DNA of 46,326 bases from an uncultured Geobacteraceae bacterium (GCA_903925005.1 CAIYDX010000386.1:1-46326); one strand, 5' to 3'. Positions 16,451 through 26,717 are shown, counted from the stretch's first letter. Translations and numbers: made by a program. Notes: a model not told the origin generated them from the letters alone.

Positions 16451-17539
16451 ATGAGTAAGACGTACAAAATTGCAGTTTTGTCTGGCGATGGCATCGGCCC
16501 TGAGGTTATGGCCGAAGCGCTTAATGTCCTTGATGCGGTTGAAAAGAAATATGGCGTAACCTTTACGCGCACTCCGGCCAATGTCGGTGGAGCCGGCATC
16601 GACAACGAGGGGAAGGCGCTTCCGCAGAGTACTATTGATCTCTGCAAAGCTTCCGACGCCATTCTGTTCGGCTCGGTCGGCGGTCCGAAGTGGGAAACTC
16701 TGCCGCCGGATGAGCAGCCTGAACGGGGCGCGCTGCTGCCGCTTCGTAAAATATTCGGCCTGTATGCAAACCTGCGCCCCGCAATAATCTTTCCTTCTCT
16801 GACAGGCGCTTCGTCGCTCAAGGAAGAGGTAATAGGCGGCGGCTTTAATATTCTGGTTATCCGCGAACTGACCGGCGGCATCTATTTTTCGCAACCAAAG
16901 GGTATCGAAGGGGTCGGACGCGAGCGGGTCGGTGTCGACACCATGCGGTACAGCGTACCGGAGATCGAACGGATCACTCATGTCGCTTTTCAAGCCGCCA
17001 GAAAACGCGGCAAAAAGGTCTGCTCCATAGACAAGGCCAATGTGCTGTCAACGTCGGTACTCTGGCGCGAAGTAGTTATCGGCATAGCCAAGGAATACCC
17101 GGATGTCGAACTGACCCATATGTACGTTGACAATGCCGCCATGCAGCTTGTCAAGTGGCCGAAACAGTTCGATGTTATTCTATGTGAAAACATGTTTGGC
17201 GATATCCTCTCCGATGAGGCCGCCATGCTGACCGGTTCGCTCGGAATGCTCCCCTCCGCCTCGCTGGCAGAGGGTACCTTCGGCATGTACGAACCTTCGG
17301 GTGGGTCTGCTCCGGATATTGCCGGTCAGGGCATTGCCAATCCAATCGCCCAGATTCTTTCGGCCGCGATGATGCTCAAGTTCTCCTTCGGCATGCTGGA
17401 TGCGGCGGATGCCATTGACAACGCCGTGGCAAAGGTACTTGATCAGGGATACCGCACCGCCGATATCTACCAGAAAAAGGCTGGCGAGAAGCTGGTTAAT
17501 ACAAAAGAAATGGGTGCGGCAATCATCGCAAATCTGTAG
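16451..17539 (+). CDS. leuB: 3-isopropylmalate dehydrogenase LeuB
   Basis: A 362-residue cytosolic dehydrogenase that oxidises and decarboxylates 3-isopropylmalate in leucine synthesis, using NAD and Mg2+. The N-terminus [14 protein letters not shown], the substrate-binding LRPAI and ELTGGIYF segments, and the metal-binding [14 protein letters not shown] (about 246-260) are all present. The open frame extends upstream to 16382, but that codon overlaps the -35 element. The ATG at 16451 follows TGGAGG by 4 bases and gives the usual family length. asd follows after 60 bp, and the pair is likely an operon. Confidence 0.97.
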   Translation: MSKTYKIAVLSGDGIGPEVMAEALNVLDAVEKKYGVTFTRTPANVGGAGIDNEGKALPQSTIDLCKASDAILFGSVGGPKWETLPPDEQPERGALLPLRKIFGLYANLRPAIIFPSLTGASSLKEEVIGGGFNILVIRELTGGIYFSQPKGIEGVGRERVGVDTMRYSVPEIERITHVAFQAARKRGKKVCSIDKANVLSTSVLWREVVIGIAKEYPDVELTHMYVDNAAMQLVKWPKQFDVILCENMFGDILSDEAAMLTGSLGMLPSASLAEGTFGMYEPSGGSAPDIAGQGIANPIAQILSAAMMLKFSFGMLDAADAIDNAVAKVLDQGYRTADIYQKKAGEKLVNTKEMGAAIIANL

Positions 17540-17560
17540 ATTGCGCTTTTTGCGCAATCT
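17538..17560. repeat. Perfect 9-bp palindrome with T5 loop between leuB and asd
   Basis: The arms agattgcgc and gcgcaatct flank ttttt, starting within the leuB stop codon. There is no T tract after the second arm, so it is unlikely to stop transcription fully. It may stabilise the leuB 3' end or cause partial attenuation before asd. Confidence 0.6.
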
Positions 17561-17599
17561 CTCTAGAACAATACTAATAGAGGAAAAGGAATACAAACA

Positions 17600-18700
17600 A
17601 TGAAAGTCGGAATCGTCGGATGGCGCGGTATGGTTGGTTCGGTTCTTATGCAGCGGATGCAGGAGGAAAATGATTTCTCTCTGGGCTTTGAACCGGTATT
17701 TTTCACTACTTCTCAGGCCGGACAACCGGCACCGATGAACGCAGGCACTCTGAAGGACGCCTCGGATATCGCAGAACTCAAAAAACTGGATGTGATCATC
17801 ACCTGCCAAGGGGGCGATTACACCAAGGCGGTTCACCCGGAACTGCGCAAGCAGGGGTGGAACGGCTATTGGATCGATGCCGCCAGCACTCTGAGAATGG
17901 AGGAGAACGCCGTCATTATCCTCGATCCGGTTAACCGGGGGGTAATTGATGCGGCGCTGGCCAAGGGTGAAAAGGATTTTATCGGCGGCAACTGCACGGT
18001 CAGTCTGATGCTGATGGCTCTCGGCGGACTGTTCCGCGCCGGAGCGGTGGAATGGATCAGCTCCATGACCTATCAGGCCGCAAGCGGCGCCGGTGCTCCC
18101 AATATGCGTGAACTGCTCTCTCAGATGGGGGTTCTGAACAGCGTCGTTGCAGAAGAGCTGAAAAACCCCGGCTCCGCCATCCTGGAAATCGATAAAAAAG
18201 TAACCGCAACCCTGCGTGACGGCTCCCTGCCGACCAAAGAGTTCGGATTCCCGCTTGCCGGAAGCGTGCTCCCCTGGATCGATCGCGAAGTTGAGGATGG
18301 TCAGAGCCGTGAAGAGTGGAAGGGTTTTGCCGAGACCAACAAGATCCTTGGCACTTCAACTCCGATCCCGGTCGATGGCCTCTGTGTCCGGGTCGGCGCG
18401 ATGCGCTGCCACAGCCAGGCGTTAACGATCAAGCTGAACAAGGATCTCCCCATCGCCGAAATCGAGAATCTGATCAAGAATGATAACCAATGGGTCAAGC
18501 TGATCCCCAACACCAAGGCTGATTCTCTTACAGGGCTCACCCCGACGGCGGTATCGGGGACCCTGACGGTTCCGATCGGCCGCCTCCGCAAGATGAAGAT
18601 GGGACCGCAGTATGTATCGGCCTTCACCTGTGGCGACCAGCTTCTGTGGGGCGCTGCGGAACCCTTGCGCCGGATGCTGCGTATTCTGCTAGAGAAATAA
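17600..18700 (+). CDS. asd: Aspartate-semialdehyde dehydrogenase
   Basis: A 366-residue enzyme that reduces aspartyl phosphate to aspartate semialdehyde with NADPH, the branch point for Lys, Met, Thr and diaminopimelate. The length and motifs match the gammaproteobacterial type (E. coli Asd, 367). They include the nucleotide-binding start [14 protein letters not shown], the catalytic Cys in GGNCTVS (about 129-135), and [21 protein letters not shown] lies upstream of the ATG. The gene ends at a strong intrinsic terminator, so leuB-asd forms a complete unit. Confidence 0.97.
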   Translation: MKVGIVGWRGMVGSVLMQRMQEENDFSLGFEPVFFTTSQAGQPAPMNAGTLKDASDIAELKKLDVIITCQGGDYTKAVHPELRKQGWNGYWIDAASTLRMEENAVIILDPVNRGVIDAALAKGEKDFIGGNCTVSLMLMALGGLFRAGAVEWISSMTYQAASGAGAPNMRELLSQMGVLNSVVAEELKNPGSAILEIDKKVTATLRDGSLPTKEFGFPLAGSVLPWIDREVEDGQSREEWKGFAETNKILGTSTPIPVDGLCVRVGAMRCHSQALTIKLNKDLPIAEIENLIKNDNQWVKLIPNTKADSLTGLTPTAVSGTLTVPIGRLRKMKMGPQYVSAFTCGDQLLWGAAEPLRRMLRILLEK

Positions 18701-18733
18701 TACCCAACAGAGGCACCGAGTTATTTATATGAG

Positions 18734-18764
18734 ACGCCCCTTTACCGGGGCGTTTTCGTTTTTT
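18734..18764 (+). terminator. Intrinsic terminator after asd
   Basis: The stem acgcccc/ggggcgt around a 6-base loop is followed by ttttcgtttttt. It lies 33 bp after the asd stop and is oriented to end the leuB-asd transcript. Confidence 0.88.
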
Positions 18765-18807
18765 ACTCCGCATTGACTGCTCGTTTTTCTTTCTTCTGTT
18801 GAATTTA

Positions 18808-18831
18808 CTCCGTGTCTCCGTGTCTCTGTGA
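18808..18831. repeat. Three tandem 8-bp units CTCCGTGT
   Basis: Two exact copies of ctccgtgt are followed by ctctgtga, ending 13 bases before the U32 gene's ATG. The sequence occupies the position where a leader would be. It has no hairpin potential that I can see. Confidence 0.6.
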
Positions 18832-18844
18832 TAGGTTGCTTTTT

Positions 18845-21235
18845 ATGAAACTACAAACAAAACCCGAACTTCTTGCCCCGGCCGGCTCGCTGGAATCCTT
18901 CTTTGCTGCTATCGAAAAGGGGGCCGATGCCGTTTATGCAGGATTACAGGAGTTCTCGGCCCGGGCCCGGGCCAAAAACTTTACGCTGCCCCAGATGGAA
19001 CGGATGTTGGCTTATGCCCACGGCCAGAACCGGAAGATTTACATCACCCTCAACACTCTGGTGAAGGAGAAGGAACTGCCACAGCTGGTGGATACGCTGG
19101 CCGCGCTGGCGGGGATGCGGGTCGATGGTGTGATTCTGCAGGATCTGGCGGTGGCGCGGCTGATTCGGAATCACTTCCCCTCCATACCGCTGCACGCTTC
19201 TACTCAAATGACGATCCACAATACTCCCGGTGTCAAGATGCTCCAGGAACTCGGTTTCCAGCGGGCTGTGCTGGCGCGCGAGCTGGCGATTGATGAAATT
19301 GCCGCCATTGCCGCGGCCACACCGGTCGAGATCGAATGTTTCGTCCATGGAGCACTCTGTTTCTCCATCTCCGGACAATGCTTCTTCTCCTCACTTTTGG
19401 GAGGGCATAGCGGTAATCGCGGTCGTTGCGCTCAGCCCTGCCGACGACTATACAGCCATCGCGGCAAGGAGGGTCATTACTTCTCCACCAGCGATCTGTC
19501 GGCAATCGACCTTGTCCCGGATCTGATCAATGCTGGGGTGAAATCGCTGAAAATTGAGGGGCGGATGAAATCTGCCGAATATGTCGCCACCGTGGTCGAA
19601 GCCTACCGCACCGTGCTGGATGCCCCGGAAAAGTCGCGTAAGGATGCGCTGACTGCCGCCAAGGGGATTCTCAAGTACTCCTTTGGCCGCACCCCGACCA
19701 AGGGCTTTCTGGCTTCACAGCAGCCTGACGATATCGCCAATCCGTGGCAGAAGGGGGGTACCGGGCGCTTTATCGGTCAGATCAAAAGCCTCAAAGGGAA
19801 GAGCCTGATCTTTGAAACCAGGGATGCTCTGCATGTCGGGGATCGTCTGCGAGCGCAGCCCAAAAGCGACATGGCCGGTCAGGCATGGACAGTGCGCGAG
19901 TTGGTTTTTAATCGCAAAAAGAGCATGGAGGCCCCTGCAGGAAGCTTGGTGGAGGTTGAGACCCCTTTCAGTTTTTCCGTCGGCGATTCGATTTACAAGG
20001 TTTCGTCCAAAGAGGCGTATACCCTGAGTGACAACGCCTGCCAGCGTAGACTTGAGGGGGGGCAGGGAGACAAGCGCCCATGCAGCCTGCGAATGGAATT
20101 GGTTCCCTCCCCCGTCGATGGAGGGGCGGCTATGCTCCATATCTCTGCCACGGCGGAGGGATATCAGCATGAGTTCAGCTTCCCGGTCGGCAAACTGGAG
20201 CCGGCTCGCAGCGGTGACATGCAGGCGGTTCTGTTCGGACAGTTTTCAAAATGCGGGGACACACCGTTCAGACTGGATTCACTTGAGGCGCCAGGTTTCC
20301 CGGCTGTGTTGATTCCATCGGCTATGTTCAAGGATCTTAGACGCAGTTTTTACCAACAGTTACGTGAAGCATCTTCGGCTGTTTTTCGCGAACAACTCAC
20401 TTCCGCCCGCAAAGGCGCATTGCGGGAAGTGGAGATCGTACAAGCCGCCACACGGCAACCCACCTCAAACGAGATTTTGACGGTTGTCGTGGCCGAGCCG
20501 AAGGAGTGGCGTTTCCCGCTTCAAAACGGAGCCGATTTCACGCTACTGCCGCTCTCAAAAGCGGCCATCCACCAGATTCCGACCGCGATTCCGCGTATGC
20601 GGGATTCGGAAGAGCGCATTATCTGGCAGCTCCCTTTTATAATTTTTGATCGTGATATATCACTATATCGCGACACTCTCCGCACCCTGTACAGAACCGG
20701 TTTCCGCCGTTTTGAAGCGGCCAACCTGTCTCACTTTGAACTTTTCCGCGGACTTGATGACCTGCATATTTCGACCTGGCACCGCTGTTTCTCGCTAAAC
20801 AGCCAGGCGCTTTCCGCATGGCGTGAGCTTGGTGCCGGAGCTGCAACGCTCTATCTGGAGGATGACAGAGATAATATTTCTGAGTTGCTCACGGTCGGAA
20901 TTGACATCGAGCAGCGGATAATGGCCTATTCACCGTTGCCGGTTATGACTACCAAGATCCGTATCAAGGACGTACATGCCAATACACCGCTCCGTTCAGA
21001 CCGTGGAGAAACCTACCGTGTTACCAGCCATGACGGCCTGCAGACGATAAGCTCCACGCTCCAATTCTCATTGACGGCGCGGCATAGCGAATTACGGCAA
21101 AAGGGGTGCAGATCGTTTGTAATCGATCTGAGCGAGGAGCCTCGCGAAAGATGGGGAGAAATCATGGCCGCTTTTAAATCGGGGCGGGAACTTGCCGGCA
21201 CAACCGAATTCAATTATGCAGCGGAGCTTATCTAA
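18845..21235 (+). CDS. U32 family protein (RlhA-like, putative rRNA hydroxylation factor)
   Basis: A 796-residue cytosolic protein. The N-terminal half has the U32 pattern: PELLAPAGS at the start, then ECFVHGALCFSISGQC near 164-179, followed by GRCAQPCR. The clustered Cys residues fit the iron-sulfur site proposed for the family. The E. coli members RlhA and TrhP hydroxylate cytidine or uridine in RNA rather than acting as proteases. The C-terminal half is longer than in RlhA (653 residues) and includes the DUF3656-type region. The ATG at 18845 gives the normal MKLQTKPELLAP start; an open extension upstream to 18812 overlaps a short repeat. The next gene starts immediately after its stop codon. 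Confidence 0.88.
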   Translation: MKLQTKPELLAPAGSLESFFAAIEKGADAVYAGLQEFSARARAKNFTLPQMERMLAYAHGQNRKIYITLNTLVKEKELPQLVDTLAALAGMRVDGVILQDLAVARLIRNHFPSIPLHASTQMTIHNTPGVKMLQELGFQRAVLARELAIDEIAAIAAATPVEIECFVHGALCFSISGQCFFSSLLGGHSGNRGRCAQPCRRLYSHRGKEGHYFSTSDLSAIDLVPDLINAGVKSLKIEGRMKSAEYVATVVEAYRTVLDAPEKSRKDALTAAKGILKYSFGRTPTKGFLASQQPDDIANPWQKGGTGRFIGQIKSLKGKSLIFETRDALHVGDRLRAQPKSDMAGQAWTVRELVFNRKKSMEAPAGSLVEVETPFSFSVGDSIYKVSSKEAYTLSDNACQRRLEGGQGDKRPCSLRMELVPSPVDGGAAMLHISATAEGYQHEFSFPVGKLEPARSGDMQAVLFGQFSKCGDTPFRLDSLEAPGFPAVLIPSAMFKDLRRSFYQQLREASSAVFREQLTSARKGALREVEIVQAATRQPTSNEILTVVVAEPKEWRFPLQNGADFTLLPLSKAAIHQIPTAIPRMRDSEERIIWQLPFIIFDRDISLYRDTLRTLYRTGFRRFEAANLSHFELFRGLDDLHISTWHRCFSLNSQALSAWRELGAGAATLYLEDDRDNISELLTVGIDIEQRIMAYSPLPVMTTKIRIKDVHANTPLRSDRGETYRVTSHDGLQTISSTLQFSLTARHSELRQKGCRSFVIDLSEEPRERWGEIMAAFKSGRELAGTTEFNYAAELI

Positions 21236-21763
21236 ATGAGAACATATCTCGTCATTTTTCTTCAGATCCTGCTGCTGACCGGTACAGCCTATGCCGGAAG
21301 AACGGTAGAGGGGATGGTAAAGGCGGTCTACGACGGCGATACCGTGCTGTTGACCACACGTGAGGAGAGCCGGCTCAAGGTGAGGCTGTATGGCATCGAT
21401 GCTCCCGAAACAAAAAAGCCCGACAAGCCTGGACAGCCGTTCGGTGAAATATCAAAGCGGACGTTGATGTACAAGATCATGGGACGACGCGTTACCGCAG
21501 AGATAATGGACATCGATCAATACAAGCGATCCGTGGCGGTTATCCGCTACGAGGGGAGAGATATCAATCGCGAGATGGTGGCGGAGGGGATGGCGTGGGC
21601 ATATCGCCAGTATCTGCATGGTGCTTACGAATCGGAATATATCACCAGTGAAACCAGAGCCCGTTCACGTCATGCCGGGCTCTGGAGAGAGTCCAACCCG
21701 CAGCCCCCCTGGGAGTTCAGAAAAGAGCAGAAAAAAAGAGGGAAGCATTCCAGACGTTGGTGA
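21236..21763 (+). CDS. Secreted thermonuclease-like (SNase-fold) protein
   Basis: A 175-residue protein with a signal peptide (about 1-20, cleavage after TAYA) and an OB-fold staphylococcal-nuclease domain. The catalytic pattern is present: YDGDTV for Ca2+ binding, then VRLYGIDAPETK with the active Arg and Glu/Asp region, and a later Arg in the DQYKRSVAVI segment. It would degrade nucleic acid in the periplasm or outside the cell. The C-terminus is short and basic (KEQKKRGKHSRRW). Its ATG directly follows the TAA of the U32 gene, so the two are translationally adjacent, though no shared pathway is evident. Confidence 0.88.
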   Translation: MRTYLVIFLQILLLTGTAYAGRTVEGMVKAVYDGDTVLLTTREESRLKVRLYGIDAPETKKPDKPGQPFGEISKRTLMYKIMGRRVTAEIMDIDQYKRSVAVIRYEGRDINREMVAEGMAWAYRQYLHGAYESEYITSETRARSRHAGLWRESNPQPPWEFRKEQKKRGKHSRRW

Positions 21764-21813
21764 TTGCAGGTAAATAAAATTCGAACGGCAATGGCCATCA
21801 ACAGAGATGGTCG

Positions 21814-23898
21814 CTATTTAGGGACAAGATACCCGATCCGAATAGCGCCCCAATGCCTGCCGTTGATAACCAGCGGCTTTGACATGTCATTCAGGATTTC
21901 ACCGGTGTCGCGACTATAGGTTTGCAGCAGGAAACCTTCCGTATTGCGGGCGCAACGGATACCGGTACGGTCATTGAACATCCGCTTGGTGCGGTTGCCG
22001 TTTTTGTCAACTTCAGGATCACCTGTCAATGGCTTGGTGAAACGGAGATTATGACAGGGGAGATAGCCGTTGTTGTCCACGCAGATGGCAAACAGCACCT
22101 TGCTGTCACGATTGACAATAGTTTCCTGAATCGGCGAAATCATCTTGTCAAAAAATGCATCGAATTTGGACGTATATTTTTGTGGAGTGGTATTGGGGAT
22201 TGGCACATAGTTTCTGTCGAATAAATTTTCAAGCGTGATGGTGCGATCACCCAGAGCCTTTTCAATCACTTTCAAAACTTCCGTTTCCATCTCGCGTATG
22301 TGGGTTTTTACCGTATCATGGTAGTTACCGACCGAAAACTTCCCGACTGTTCCGTAAATCTGCTCAACAACATCGGAAAATCTCGCAAAGCCCTCACTAA
22401 CCCGTTGCATCATCACATTCGTCTCTTCCGCGCTGTGAGAGACCAGATGAATCATCTCAGAAATATGAGCTGTCGTGGCATTCTGTTCCTCGGAAGCGGT
22501 AGCAATCTGCTCAATCATAACTCGCGATTCGTTGGCGTGGTTTTTGATGTTTTCCAGGCTATTGCGAGCTTCCCCGGCCTTTGCCAGACCGGTCTGGACG
22601 AGAACGCTTTCAGCGCTGATCATGTCGGCAGCGCTGTGGCTGGTTTTCTGGATATTGGCAACGACGCGTTTTATCTCGCGAGTCGAAGCGGTTGTTTTTT
22701 CCGCCAGCCCCTTGACTTCGCTTGCCACCACCGCAAACCCTTTACCCGCATCACCGGCCCTGGCCGCCTCTATGGAAGCATTAAGAGCCAACAGGTTGGT
22801 CTGATCGGCAATATCTTCAATAAGAACAACCATTTCTCCGATATGCGTCGAAGCGGACTCCAGTTCGCGAATGATCACCAGCGTGCCGTTCACACTGCTG
22901 TTGATCTGCTGCATGCAATTCCAGGTTTCTTCAACAACGGTCATACCGCTGTTGGCGGCGCCGTCAACAGCGCTTGATAGCTGTGCCGCCCGGTGAGTAT
23001 TATCGTTCACTTCATGAATTGTCTGTGCCAGCTCGGCGGTAGACGCGGCAACTGTAAACGCCTGGTCCTTCTGATCCTGTGTCATCTGAACCGTCCGGCT
23101 CGTACCGGCAGCCAATTCGCAGACGTCTGTTCCGATCAGACTGGTTTGTTTGTACAGATCAATAAAAGTTGTGCGCATTTTTTCGGTCAAGTTGTTTACT
23201 TCGCCTCCAAGCCGACCAATTTCACAGGTCGTACGAACCTGAACTTCCTTCGTCAAATCCCCTTCGCTCCCGGCAAGATCGCCCAGCTGACGATAAAGTT
23301 CTGTAATCTGCTGAACCACAGTGCGATTGAAAAAAACGTACAAAGCCCCCAAGATAGCGAAAAAGAAGAGCACACCAGCCGCCGACATGACCAGCGTCAG
23401 CCGCAGGGCTGTGGCAAACCCCTCTTCAAGGGAGGTCGTAAGAATGATACCACCCAGAAATTTAGCATCGCTCTTGTGGCATCCTCGACAACGCTCTTCA
23501 TTCAACAGGGGAACGGCCAGATTGAGAACGCGTCTTCCCTCTTTGCCGGTCGATAACTCCTTAGCCGAACCGGAAACAACCGCCGCACGCATCTCTTCGC
23601 TTACCGCCCCACTTCCCCGTTCCTTGCCGTCGGCGTCAAAAAGCCGGATTCCGGAAACCCCTCCCTTGGCCTTTATTTCGGCAACGTATCCTTCAAAGTC
23701 CTTCATATCGCCCTTGGTCATCTGATTCAGAATATCGTGAGTGACTGTAGAAGCCAGCTGGCGGGCATTCTTCCTCTGAAGATCAATGGTGGCTGTGAAT
23801 TCAAGATATATTGTGAGAATACCAAGTCCGGCAAAGCCAGCGGAAAGTGTGACGGCAATGATGAGGATAATCTTGCGGGTCAGGCTTGACTTGATCAT
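21814..23898 (-). CDS. Methyl-accepting chemotaxis protein with periplasmic c-type haem sensor
   Basis: A 694-residue chemoreceptor. It has a membrane helix (about 9-32), a periplasmic sensor of about 125 residues with one CRGCH haem motif (137-141), a second helix (about 164-190), HAMP, and the signalling hairpin ([29 protein letters not shown]). Haem-bearing PAS-like sensors of this kind are known in Geobacter sulfurreducens (GSU0582, GSU0935). The last 180 residues after the signalling domain form an additional Cache/PAS-like domain ([12 protein letters not shown], later [10 protein letters not shown]). The ATG at 23898 has AAGG upstream; a TTG seven codons earlier is less likely. It probably steers the cell by redox potential or a small gas. 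The haem ligand set is unknown. Confidence 0.9.
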   Translation of the reverse strand: MIKSSLTRKIILIIAVTLSAGFAGLGILTIYLEFTATIDLQRKNARQLASTVTHDILNQMTKGDMKDFEGYVAEIKAKGGVSGIRLFDADGKERGSGAVSEEMRAAVVSGSAKELSTGKEGRRVLNLAVPLLNEERCRGCHKSDAKFLGGIILTTSLEEGFATALRLTLVMSAAGVLFFFAILGALYVFFNRTVVQQITELYRQLGDLAGSEGDLTKEVQVRTTCEIGRLGGEVNNLTEKMRTTFIDLYKQTSLIGTDVCELAAGTSRTVQMTQDQKDQAFTVAASTAELAQTIHEVNDNTHRAAQLSSAVDGAANSGMTVVEETWNCMQQINSSVNGTLVIIRELESASTHIGEMVVLIEDIADQTNLLALNASIEAARAGDAGKGFAVVASEVKGLAEKTTASTREIKRVVANIQKTSHSAADMISAESVLVQTGLAKAGEARNSLENIKNHANESRVMIEQIATASEEQNATTAHISEMIHLVSHSAEETNVMMQRVSEGFARFSDVVEQIYGTVGKFSVGNYHDTVKTHIREMETEVLKVIEKALGDRTITLENLFDRNYVPIPNTTPQKYTSKFDAFFDKMISPIQETIVNRDSKVLFAICVDNNGYLPCHNLRFTKPLTGDPEVDKNGNRTKRMFNDRTGIRCARNTEGFLLQTYSRDTGEILNDMSKPLVINGRHWGAIRIGYLVPK

Positions 23899-24099
23899 GG
23901 AGAGCACCTTATTTGGCAAAGTATTTGATAATTTATACGGGGCGGGATTTTACACCTGAATAACGTAAATATACAAAGGAATTATTTGATTTATAAAACT
24001 TTGTTATTATATAATTAAGCAGCGTTTAATGCGTTTTAGCCTTAATTAAACTACCTGCTTCAAACTAAGCTGTAATATCGTTTGATTAAAAAGAGTCGG

Positions 24100-24139
24100 A
24101 TCGGGTAGGAGGGCGAGCAATGCCCCTCTCCTACCCGAT
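24100..24139 (-). terminator. Bidirectional hairpin after cbcL
   Basis: A 12-bp perfect stem (atcgggtaggag with ctcctacccgat) encloses a 16-base loop. Read on the minus strand it is followed a few bases later by TTTTT, which fits termination of the cbcL transcript. The rest of 23899-24183 is AT-rich and shows nothing else. Confidence 0.75.
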
Positions 24140-24183
24140 TCAAGGTTATACTGTTTTCATTGGCCGGCTATCTGCCGTATATT

Positions 24184-26031
24184 TCAGTGTCCGCCGCCAC
24201 TCAGGAAAGCAAGCAGCATCAGCACCATCAGCCCAAGCCCGATCAAGACCGCGGTAAATCCGAAACCCTTGAACAGGAAGTCCCGGAGAACTCCGCTTGT
24301 GCTCCGGCAGGCAAACTGCTCGGTAATTCCGGCCTCTTCATAGCGTTTCCACTGGTCGCCACGCTCTTCCAACATCTCCTCCTTGCCGATCTGACCATTG
24401 AAGATGATGAAGTCCATCGGGAACTTCTCCGGTCGGCCGTGAGTGTTGAAGAAATGAACCGAGAAGATGAAGCCGGTAGCCAGAAGCGCCTCATCGGAGT
24501 GGATAATGGTGGCCACGTTGAAGGCCCAGCCGGGAAGAAACAGCCCGAAAAATTCAGGGAACCAGAGCATCAGGCCGGACCCGCCGATGGCGAACATCCC
24601 CCAGAATACCGCAACAAAGTCAAATTTTTCCCAGTAGGTCCAACGCTCGAACGTCGGTTTCGGCCCCTTGAAGAAAAACCATCTTACCATGCCGGTTACA
24701 TCCCTGATGTCACGCAGATTAAAGCAGAGTGAATCCGGGCCGAACAGCCGCTGGATCGGGTTACCAGGAATATCCCGTCTGATGAAGAGAAAGTGGAAGC
24801 TCATTACCAGTGCGGCACTGAAATAAATAAAGGTAATCACGGCACAGACTCGGTGAATATATCCGGCAGCAGCGGCCCCACCGTAGAACTGCATCATGAA
24901 ATGCGCCCATTGCTGATCACTGAACTTGAGCGGCAGTCCGGTCAAGGCCAGTCCCAGGAAGCTGGTAATGACCAGAACATGCAGGGAAATGTGCAGCCTG
25001 TTGAAACGACGATACTGTTTGTGGGCATCGGGAATAACATGGTGCGGCACACCCGCGGCCAGTTTGTCGGCTTTTTCCCGGTTATCAACAAAGCCACGGA
25101 ACATCCACAACAGTGAGTGAATCCAAAAAACGGCAAACGTTGAAAGCAGCAGCCCGGTCATGGCAACAAACGTATAGAACAGGATCGGATATTTTTCCCG
25201 ATTCGTCATCTCGCCATGGGCATAAAACTTGGCAAAAACCGGCGTCGCCTTGGGATGACACGCGGCACACTGCTTAACCATATTCGCCGGATTAACGCTT
25301 GATTGCGGATCTGATTTCGGCAATACCGAGTGAGCGGTATGGCAATCGGCGCAACCGGCTACTTTGTCAGGGAAGCCGAGACGGTAATTTTTACCGTGGT
25401 AGCTCTCCATGTATGATTTGACCGCGACATTGGTGACCTTGTTCCTCGCCATCATCTTCTGGTCGCTGTGGCACTTCATACAGACTTTAGTATGGAATTC
25501 GCGATTCTTGTGATCCTTTGCTCCGCCAAGTTTTTCGATAGCATGGAGATTATGGCAGTCATGGCAGGCCGCAGAATCCTTGTTGCCGGCCGCAACCGCC
25601 TTGCCGTGGATCGACTTCCGATAGACAGCCTCCCTGTCATGGCACTGTACGCATTTGGCTACCGCGATGCGCTTGTCGTTTTTCCAGTAATTATGGGTAT
25701 GGATGTCAGTGTGGCACTGGGCGCATGTCACCCCCTTTTCAGCATGCACACTTGCATAGTGCTCGGAATTCTGCTTTTTATGGCACCGCTCGCACTGGAC
25801 CTTCTGTACCTTGATCTCCTTTTTCATATGCTTTAGAAGGTTTGTTATATCGATGTGGCAACTCGTGCAGGCATTCTTGCCATGAACCGAGTTGGCAAAA
25901 GCCTGCACGGATATTTTGTCACCATGGCACCCCAGACAGGTGGCCGGGTCAATAGCCATTCCCTGCTCGGCATGAGCAGGTACTGACGTCAATGAAAGCA
26001 GAAACAACACCACGACAATACGAAGGTACAT
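24184..26031 (-). CDS. cbcL: Inner-membrane cytochrome b/c CbcL (nine c-type haems plus dihaem b domain)
   Basis: A 615-residue membrane protein. A signal peptide (about 1-21) is followed by a periplasmic domain with nine CxxCH motifs between residues 32 and 259 (CLGCH, CTSCH, CERCH, CAQCH, CVQCH, CHDCH, CMKCH, CADCH, CAACH). The remainder is a cytochrome b561/formate dehydrogenase gamma-type region with several membrane helices and conserved His residues for b haems (HISLHVLVITSFLG, IHRVCAVITF, FSVHFFNTHG). This fusion and haem count match CbcL of Geobacter sulfurreducens, which is needed for respiration to low-potential Fe(III) and electrodes. It would oxidise menaquinol and pass electrons to periplasmic Ppc-type cytochromes, one of which is encoded next to it. 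GGGAGG precedes the ATG. Confidence 0.92.
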   Translation of the reverse strand: MYLRIVVVLFLLSLTSVPAHAEQGMAIDPATCLGCHGDKISVQAFANSVHGKNACTSCHIDITNLLKHMKKEIKVQKVQCERCHKKQNSEHYASVHAEKGVTCAQCHTDIHTHNYWKNDKRIAVAKCVQCHDREAVYRKSIHGKAVAAGNKDSAACHDCHNLHAIEKLGGAKDHKNREFHTKVCMKCHSDQKMMARNKVTNVAVKSYMESYHGKNYRLGFPDKVAGCADCHTAHSVLPKSDPQSSVNPANMVKQCAACHPKATPVFAKFYAHGEMTNREKYPILFYTFVAMTGLLLSTFAVFWIHSLLWMFRGFVDNREKADKLAAGVPHHVIPDAHKQYRRFNRLHISLHVLVITSFLGLALTGLPLKFSDQQWAHFMMQFYGGAAAAGYIHRVCAVITFIYFSAALVMSFHFLFIRRDIPGNPIQRLFGPDSLCFNLRDIRDVTGMVRWFFFKGPKPTFERWTYWEKFDFVAVFWGMFAIGGSGLMLWFPEFFGLFLPGWAFNVATIIHSDEALLATGFIFSVHFFNTHGRPEKFPMDFIIFNGQIGKEEMLEERGDQWKRYEEAGITEQFACRSTSGVLRDFLFKGFGFTAVLIGLGLMVLMLLAFLSGGGH

Positions 26032-26050
26032 TTCTCAATCCTCCCGGCAA

Positions 26051-26081
26051 ATTATATTCTGGCAAATCCTGCCCAGTGCAA
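26051..26081 (-). promoter_or_regulatory. Weak promoter candidate for cbcL
   Basis: On the minus strand a consensus -10 TATAAT (26051-26056) lies close upstream of the cbcL ribosome-binding site. The best -35-like hexamer, TTGCAC (26076-26081), is 19 bp away, longer than ideal, so activation by a regulator is plausible. Confidence 0.3.
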
Positions 26082-26131
26082 TTTTGGAATGCTTTTTTAT
26101 ATGATGCCAACTACACGGTAAAGCACAACTG

Positions 26132-26182
26132 TTCAGATAAAAACAGGTGACGGACTATGTCCGTCACCTGTTTTTATCTGAA
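26132..26182. terminator. Perfect 24-bp-stem hairpin between the ppc-type gene and cbcL
   Basis: Arms 26132-26155 and 26159-26182 are exactly complementary around a 3-base loop. Each arm carries an A5 or T5 run, so a GC-rich core hairpin followed by TTTTT forms in either direction. It lies 119 bp downstream of the Ppc-type gene and 100 bp upstream of cbcL, and should insulate the two transcripts. Its centre is shared with a second hairpin at 26718-26750. Confidence 0.85.
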
Positions 26183-26300
26183 TCCATCTGTAATGTGAAA
26201 TACTTGCAAAATATTATTCCCCTTCCACAGAACAGGGCGAACGGATATTAAATTACATTAAGTGCTAAATTTCAGATCGTACGAGATCCGGAGAGAATCG

Positions 26301-26567
26301 CTATTTGGTGTGGCAGTTTTTACAGCCTGTGGGGCCTTTCTTCATTTCGTTGTGGCATTCTTTACATTTTTTATGTGCGAAGTCTTTGCCGAAGCCCTCA
26401 ATCTTTCCACCCTCTGCTTTATCATGACACTTTTTACAATCCTTCAGGGACTCGACATGTGCCTTGTGCTTGAATGAAACTCCTTTTTTCATCTCGATTA
26501 CGTCGGCGGCAAATGCCGATCCGACAAAGACGGTAACGGCCAGTACTGCTACGATCATCTTCTTCAT
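26301..26567 (-). CDS. PpcA-family periplasmic triheme cytochrome c7
   Basis: An 88-residue precursor with a 20-residue signal peptide (cleavage after GSAFA) and a mature protein of 68 residues. It has three CxxCH motifs: CKKCH (44-48), CKECH (68-72) and CKNCH (82-86). The segments SFKHKAHV, KIEGFGKDFAHK and EMKKGPTGC closely match PpcA of Geobacter sulfurreducens as I recall it, so this is one of the PpcA-E family; which paralogue is unclear. Such proteins carry electrons across the periplasm from inner-membrane quinol oxidases such as CbcL to outer-membrane conduits. The ATG at 26567 follows GGGAGG; an upstream open extension has no such site. Confidence 0.93.
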   Translation of the reverse strand: MKKMIVAVLAVTVFVGSAFAADVIEMKKGVSFKHKAHVESLKDCKKCHDKAEGGKIEGFGKDFAHKKCKECHNEMKKGPTGCKNCHTK

Positions 26568-26717
26568 GTTCGCGCCTCCCTTTTGTGGTTTTATACGCAA
26601 GCTGGTTAAGCAGTGCGATTCCAATCAAATAACAATTACCAATAAAGTATCTTGTATACGGTTTCATCATACGCAAGAAAAGTGCCAGTTATCCAAGCAG
26701 ATACAAACACGATAACA

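Noticed and set aside
26057-26081. Sigma-54-type promoter upstream of cbcL (TGGGCA and TTGCC)
   Set aside because: The spacing between the GG and GC elements is one base short and the hexamers deviate from consensus.
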